NCBI GenBank assembly: GCA_026874595.1
Contig: CM049306.1
Coordinates: forward strand, 3,428,019 to 3,492,018
Length of the DNA: 64,000 bases
Source of the DNA: Sipunculus nudus
Taxonomy: Eukaryota > Annelida > Sipuncula > Golfingiida > Sipunculidae
Direction: 5' to 3'
A program made the translations under genes and the position numbers. Below, one piece after another: positions 59,068-64,000 of the stretch (the first letter of the stretch is position 1; each line of letters starts with the position of its first letter). The notes beneath the pieces were generated by a model. The model searched no databases. It had not been told where the DNA came from and saw only the letters and a list, made by a program, of their open reading frames with translations.

Positions 59068-60050
59068 CGAACCTATAAGCTTATGCTATGGTGCTGCGTC
59101 GTGCGGTGTCTGTACGTTAACCCATACTATCGAGAAAATGGCAGGAGCTAGCATCACCAAACTTTATGCAAAAAATCAGTCATCTAAAACTCTATGGGAT
59201 TTCGTTTATTTTTGGCTATCTGCATTTACTTAGATTTTATAGGGTAAAACTAGAAAACCTTTAAAAAATCTTCTACTTCGAAACAGTCCAGCCAGTTTGT
59301 CCAATATTTCAGAGAAATAATTCCAGATACGATCTCTCTCAAGTTTTTATTAATGGTTCCAGTTTGGTGATTTTTGGCTGAGTTACAGGAAGTTGAACTT
59401 AGTCATCTGTCCAAAAAAGCATACTAAAATTTCAGTCTCAGAAACGGCTGGAGCTATCACGAGTCATAGCTGAAATTGGGGTATTGGGGGGGCCACCTGC
59501 GTCAGCCTTTTTTGTAAGGGTTCATCATTGCCCATATCATACTGAGGGTTACAAAGAACTTTTTCTCTGAAACCATATGGCCAAAACGTTTAATATCGAA
59601 CAGAAATAATCCTAGGGTAGTGCTTTTTTAAGTTTGTTCAAATGGTCTCTGTTTAGTGACCTTTGGCTGAGTTATGGGAAGCCGAATTTAGTCATATGCC
59701 ATAACATCCCATTTCAGCTGAGTGGCTACAAAGATCTTCTTCTCAAAAACCACTGGGCCAAATTCTTAAATCTCACACTTAAATTATCCTCAGATGTTGA
59801 TAATTCAAGTTTGTTCAAATGATTTTGGTTCATAGCTTTTTGGCTGAGTTACAGGAAACTGAACGTAGCCAGTATCTTCCTATGCGAGTTATAAACCTGC
59901 AAAACGTTTTTCAACTGATGCCACTTAAGCCAGTTTGTTTAATATTTTCAAGAATAATCCTCACAATAATTCTTATAATAATTGTCTTTAATAGTTCCAC
60001 ATGAATCAGTTTGGCTTAAATTATGGAGATTGAATTGAGTCATTTTACCA
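59068..60050 (+). repeat. Dispersed repeat family B, second copy with degenerate internal repeats
   Basis: 59,068-59,500 matches 45,294-45,800. The part to about 60,050 repeats a block ending GTTTGTTCAAATG and TTTGGCTGAGTTA(C/T) three more times at about 130-180-bp spacing. Confidence 0.7.
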
Positions 60051-60189
60051 TATGTTAGCTGTGTGAAGCAGTTACATCTAGCCTGGCACCAATTTATCAG
60101 CATCTTTTACATCATGCCACAAGACATTTAGATACCAGGTTAAATAGCTTGGCAGACTGCCAACTAATTCAGATTTGGCAACAGGCCAA

Positions 60190-60340
60190 AGGTCAGCCTG
60201 GATCTGTTTATAGCTTTGGCAAACTGGCAACTGTGTCAGATTATGCAACAGGTCAAGAGTTCACTCAGTGCAGGCAGGTACAAATCAAAAGTTCACTCAG
60301 TCTAACCAGGCGCAGGTCAAGAGTTCACTCAGTGCAGTAG
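60190..60340 (+). repeat. Short ~30-bp repeats (TCAAGAGTTCACTCAGT)
   Basis: GGTCAAGAGTTCACTCAGTG and near copies (AATCAAAAGTTCACTCAGT) appear three times. Related to the TCACTCAGT string at 46,040. Short and diverged. Confidence 0.6.
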
Positions 60341-60409
60341 CTTGAGCCAGCAATGTGTCACAGTTCACTTGGGGCAACTGCCTTTCTCACCTAAGCCTGG
60401 TCAGCCCAG

Positions 60410-60847
60410 TGTGTCAAACTCAAGAGAAATTTGATGTATTGGCCTGATATTTTGATTTTGACCTGTCTGCTTCTATGATGGCTTTCTCGTTCACAAGACA
60501 TGTGTCGCCATCTACAATGACTTTTGCACAGTGTATTTTTGCCTGCTGATTTCTCCAGAGTAATTTGATATATCAGCCTGAAATTGGGCATAATTATACA
60601 TATCATAAAGCTTTGTCATATACAAGACTGGTGGCACCACCTACAATAATTTTTTGCACAGTGTGTGTCCCTGCTTATTTCTTAGGAGGGGATATCAGCC
60701 TGAAATTTGGCATATTTATACATCTCTGATACCTTCCTCGTATACAAGACATGTAGGCCTACTTGATAAGTAATGGCCCAGCATTGAAGCATTATACCTG
60801 GTGTGTAAATCATTGCACAGGTTCGCATTAGGCCTGTAGGCCTTGTT
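60410..60847 (+). repeat. Family C repeat ending in AGGCCTGTAGGCCTTGTT
   Basis: Three degenerate blocks (ATATCAGCCTGAAATT, ACAAGACTGGTGGCACCACC, TTTTGCACAGTGT), then the terminus GCATTAGGCCTGTAGGCCTTGTTAT at 60,825-60,849, identical in layout to 49,421-49,445. Confidence 0.7.
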
Positions 60848-61146
60848 ATGGTAGAAAAAGAAAAAGAAAACACCTATAGGTTGCTATCAATGGCTAGGTC
60901 TAACAAAGATAGGGGTGGGGGTGGCAGTTGGCAACGCATTCTAGAGAGTAGCATGAGAGTACGTACATACAGAGGTGTTGTAGCTCCCATCATTCCATCC
61001 CCCCCCCCCCCCCACGCCCCCTCCTCCTATCCCTCCCCACCCCCTCACTTACCAAGTCCTTGCACCTTTGGACTGGGGAAGTTAATTATATTGCATTTGT
61101 AGGCCCTATACATTTTATAAAGTAAGAAAAAATATATAATAATATA

Positions 61147-61940
61147 CAGTTAAACCTTGTTGTGTCAAAGTTGTGACTTGTGAATTTGTGTCGAAGTTGT
61201 GACTTGTGAATTTACTTTGACACAACTGGAGTTTGAGATAACTGATATTCATTATATTCAACTTAAGTGCTTAAGCCTTGATTATTATCAATAAATACTG
61301 CACATGTATAGAGTCTTTATTATATAGTTTTCACAAAGGTTTGGGTGAAGAATAACACACATTTTATAATAAATTTGTTTATCAAAAAATTATAAAGAGG
61401 GTCATGAGTACCACCAAAACTAGGATAAGGTTAATGTCGGTGAGAAGAGAAGAACGATCATGAGTGTCTAATTGGTGAAACTGGTAAACAGCGGACTAGG
61501 TATGTAAACCATCATGCTTGGTAAGTAAGATCCTTTAATGGTTATGTAACTGGTCATTGTGGCCGTATGATTGATGGACCGTGCACAACTGTTATCCAAA
61601 CATTAAAGTGGCATAATCTCAAGTTGTGCGACAGAGCCACCATTCTTGATGAGCAAGAGCCTTGCCTGTATTAATTACTAAATCTGGTCATCAGGGCCCA
61701 ATTACGATTGATGGGCCGTGCACAACTGTCATCTAATTATTTAAGCTACATGACTTCGAGTTAAGTGATTGAAATACTTCTGGGGACTATCAAAATACCT
61801 CGACACATCAGATTTTTCGACACATCCAAGTTCAACATAGTAAGGAGTCAAAATAGTAAGGCTTTAACTGTTTTTTTGCAGGGACTCAGACACATGCAGG
61901 AATTCGACTTAACCAAGTTTGACACAATTAGGTTTAACTG
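61147..61940. mobile_element. Nonautonomous DNA transposon, pogo/Tigger-like ends
   Basis: Starts CAGTTAAACCTTGTTGTGTC and ends with the inverted counterpart (GACACAATTAGGTTTAACTG). The inner ends also carry GTCGAA/TTCGAC strings. CAGTTAAACC-type ends are typical of pogo/Tigger elements of the Tc1-mariner group. TA precedes the left end; the right flank is TT-GTA, so the TA duplication is imperfect. About 794 bp, no transposase frame; the interior has a ~140-bp duplication (GATTGATGG-CCGTGCACAAC at ~61,570 and ~61,710). Confidence 0.6.
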
Positions 61941-62195
61941 TTGTATTAAAAAATAGATCCAATTGAACAAATGTGTAAACTGCTGAACTGTCAACAATTT
62001 ATCAAAAAGCCAACCAATGATCATGGTAATAGTAAAGATCTTATGTTCACAAACTGCTCACATGCTTCAGTTTCAACATTAGAAAACACATGGTCAGGTC
62101 ACAAAATATTATTTGCAACAATATCTTACTCATCAGCACAAACCAATCATATCAACCAACCATGGCCTATATTACCTTTCCCTCTTAGACTTTTT

Positions 62196-63640
62196 AGCTC
62201 AGCTGACTATAAGTCATCCGAGCTATAGTCGTGGTCCATTGTCCGTCGTCCGTCCATCCGTCTGTCCGTCCGTAGATGTGGCACGTTTTGAAACCGTAAG
62301 ACCTAGGAATCCAAAATTCAGCATAATGTTAGATGTCCCCAAGATCTCCTACCAAGCCGAAAACTGGGTCTTTGCGACTTCGTTCCTTTGAAAAATTAAG
62401 GAAAAACCTCAATTTTTTAGTAAAATCCTATTTTCACACTTCAGGACTGCCTAATATCAAAACCACACATCTGTTTTTCCTCATATTTACCATAAATATT
62501 GTTCTATATAGTTCCTATGTACATGCCAGAAATTAAGTCTGTTAAGTATAAATTCTTTAAGTTATGGGCCCAAACATAATGGACTTTGTAAAAAATCAGG
62601 AAAAATATTTACTCACTAAACATGAAAAATTTTGAAACTAGAGTCTATTTTCCCAAGTATATAACTATGTTTAATTAAGATTCAATTGTTTACCCAAAAT
62701 TAGATCTGAATTTTGTAAATTTTTTAAGTAATTAGCATAAAAATAAAATCAGTACCTCAAATTTTGCCCAACTTTGACCATGGCACGTTTTTTTCCTGTA
62801 AGTACCATTGATTTAATTTTCACACCATGTAAACATAAATATTTAATTTGTTTAAATCTGAAATTTGGAAGTAAAAGCTTGAAAATTAAGCTAGTTATTG
62901 ATTTTTTTCTTGAGGCTCTATTGTAGTCATTTGCTTTGATTACAGATTACAGATGCAGGGTCCCACTCCAGGTCACTGGAAGTCAGCTATGCCAGGGTTT
63001 CTGATTTGTTACAGTCACTGGGGGAGATCCCCTGCTGTGACAGATATACAGTTATTCTCATATCACCACCCCAATCACCCCCCCCCCCCCCCCCCCCCGC
63101 AAACCCAACCAAGTGTTATGCAGTATTGTTATTGTTTTCACTATCTCCTTAATTGTAATGCTGTTTCCACTCTGATATGCAAAAACTTTCCTTGAAAAAG
63201 TAATTCAAGGTGTAATCCAGAAGATGCAATGTTGTGTAATGTAGCATTTTTAAAGAAATCATTTTTCTTTTAAATGATTTTACCAGTCATAATGGAACCC
63301 ATCAGTATGCTAAAATTATGATAAAATATGAAGCACATTATGGATAAATAAAGACACAATTAAAAACTGTGAAATTTAAATCAAGTATTTTTTTTAGATA
63401 TTTATTGTTTTGCAGATTTAAAAGATATATTTTTGTGGTAAAAAATAAATAAACATTTGTATGCATGATGTGGTGTTATCTGACAAGATTGAGATTTATG
63501 ATGATGCAATTGAGAATTATGAATCAACTTTTATATTCAGATATATATGTTATATTGAAAATGTATAGAAATATAAACTTAAATTAAAAAAAAAATTGAT
63601 GTGATAAAAAAATGAGGATTTATTACAAACATTTGTTCAT
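62196..63640 (+). mobile_element. AGCTCAG element, fourth copy, 3' end missing
   Basis: 5' hairpin (AGCTCAGCTGACTATAAGTC), GTCC/GTCT tract and body collinear with 36.3 kb, a C run at about 63,080, then increasing divergence. No CAGCTGAG...CTTGTT terminus before the next copy begins at 63,691. Confidence 0.75.
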
Positions 63641-63690
63641 TATTATCCTGCATCAGCAGAATTTGAGATCAGGCTTTGTTTGCCATTTTT

Positions 63691-64000
63691 AGCTCAGCTG
63701 ACTATAAGTCAACTGAGCTATAGCGTGGTCCATTGCCCGTCGTCCGTCCGTCTGTCCGTCCGTCCGTCCGTCCGTAGATGTGGCACGTTTTGTAACCGTA
63801 AGACCTAGGAATCCAAAATTCCGCATAGTGTTAGATGTCCGCAAGATCTCCTACCAAGCCGAAAACTGGGTCTTTGTGACTTTGTTCCTTTGAGAAATTA
63901 AGGAAAAACCTCAATTTTTTTATTAAAAACCTATTTTCACACTTCAGGACTGCCTAATATCAAAACCACTCATCTGTTTTTCCTCATATTTACCATAAAT
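63691..64000 (+). mobile_element. AGCTCAG element, fifth copy, runs off the window
   Basis: AGCTCAGCTGACTATAAGTC at 63,691, then a GTCC tract and the familiar body (CAAAATTCCGCATAGTGTTA, CTACCAAGCCGAAAACTGGG), cut by the window end. Same orientation as all others, about 50 bp after the last recognisable part of the fourth copy. Confidence 0.8.

Overview
The window is animal (metazoan) nuclear DNA. It has two complete or near-complete intron-rich genes and the first coding exon of a third, all on the + strand. Splice sites are GT-AG, the DNA is AT-rich, and no bacterial-type operons occur. The dispersed repeats (short palindromic termini, GTCC/GTCT tracts, nonautonomous elements carrying minisatellites) resemble those of molluscs. 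Lophotrochozoan/mollusc is my best guess; the species cannot be named.

Layout. 1-22,978: PGM3 (phosphoacetylglucosamine mutase), 16 exons from the active-site serine exon to the stop; roughly the first 56 codons lie upstream. About 13-14 kb of this 23 kb is minisatellite. 23.8-32.2 kb: intergenic, with a tripled 140-bp repeat, an old cluster of the 'AGCTCAG' element, and a less AT-rich stretch (28.5-31.2 kb) with coding-like fragments and tRNA-like hairpins. 32,238-52,556: NPRL2 (GATOR1 subunit), all 11 coding exons, 385 aa. Its introns are enlarged by interspersed elements: a 3-kb foldback element with a tandem array, and two near-identical copies (about 3.2 and 2.8 kb) plus a shorter copy of the AGCTCAG element. 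54,567 onward: first coding exon (15 codons) of a pleckstrin-like PH-domain gene, then at least 9.4 kb of intron.

PGM3 works in UDP-GlcNAc synthesis; NPRL2 in amino-acid control of mTORC1. Nothing suggests co-regulation; they are tail-to-head neighbours.

Main observation. Six PGM3 exon edges are embedded in tandem arrays whose unit is the splice junction itself (exon edge, splice site, adjacent intron): donors at 343, 12,685, 16,895 and 20,430, and acceptors at 3,258 and 11,438, with about 10, 40, 47, 2, 8 and 17 copies. The true sites are therefore flanked by dozens of near-perfect decoys. The 51-bp array after the active-site exon keeps the reading frame, so use of any of its ten donors would yield the same protein with a different number of 17-residue repeats. 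NPRL2 next door shows none of this.
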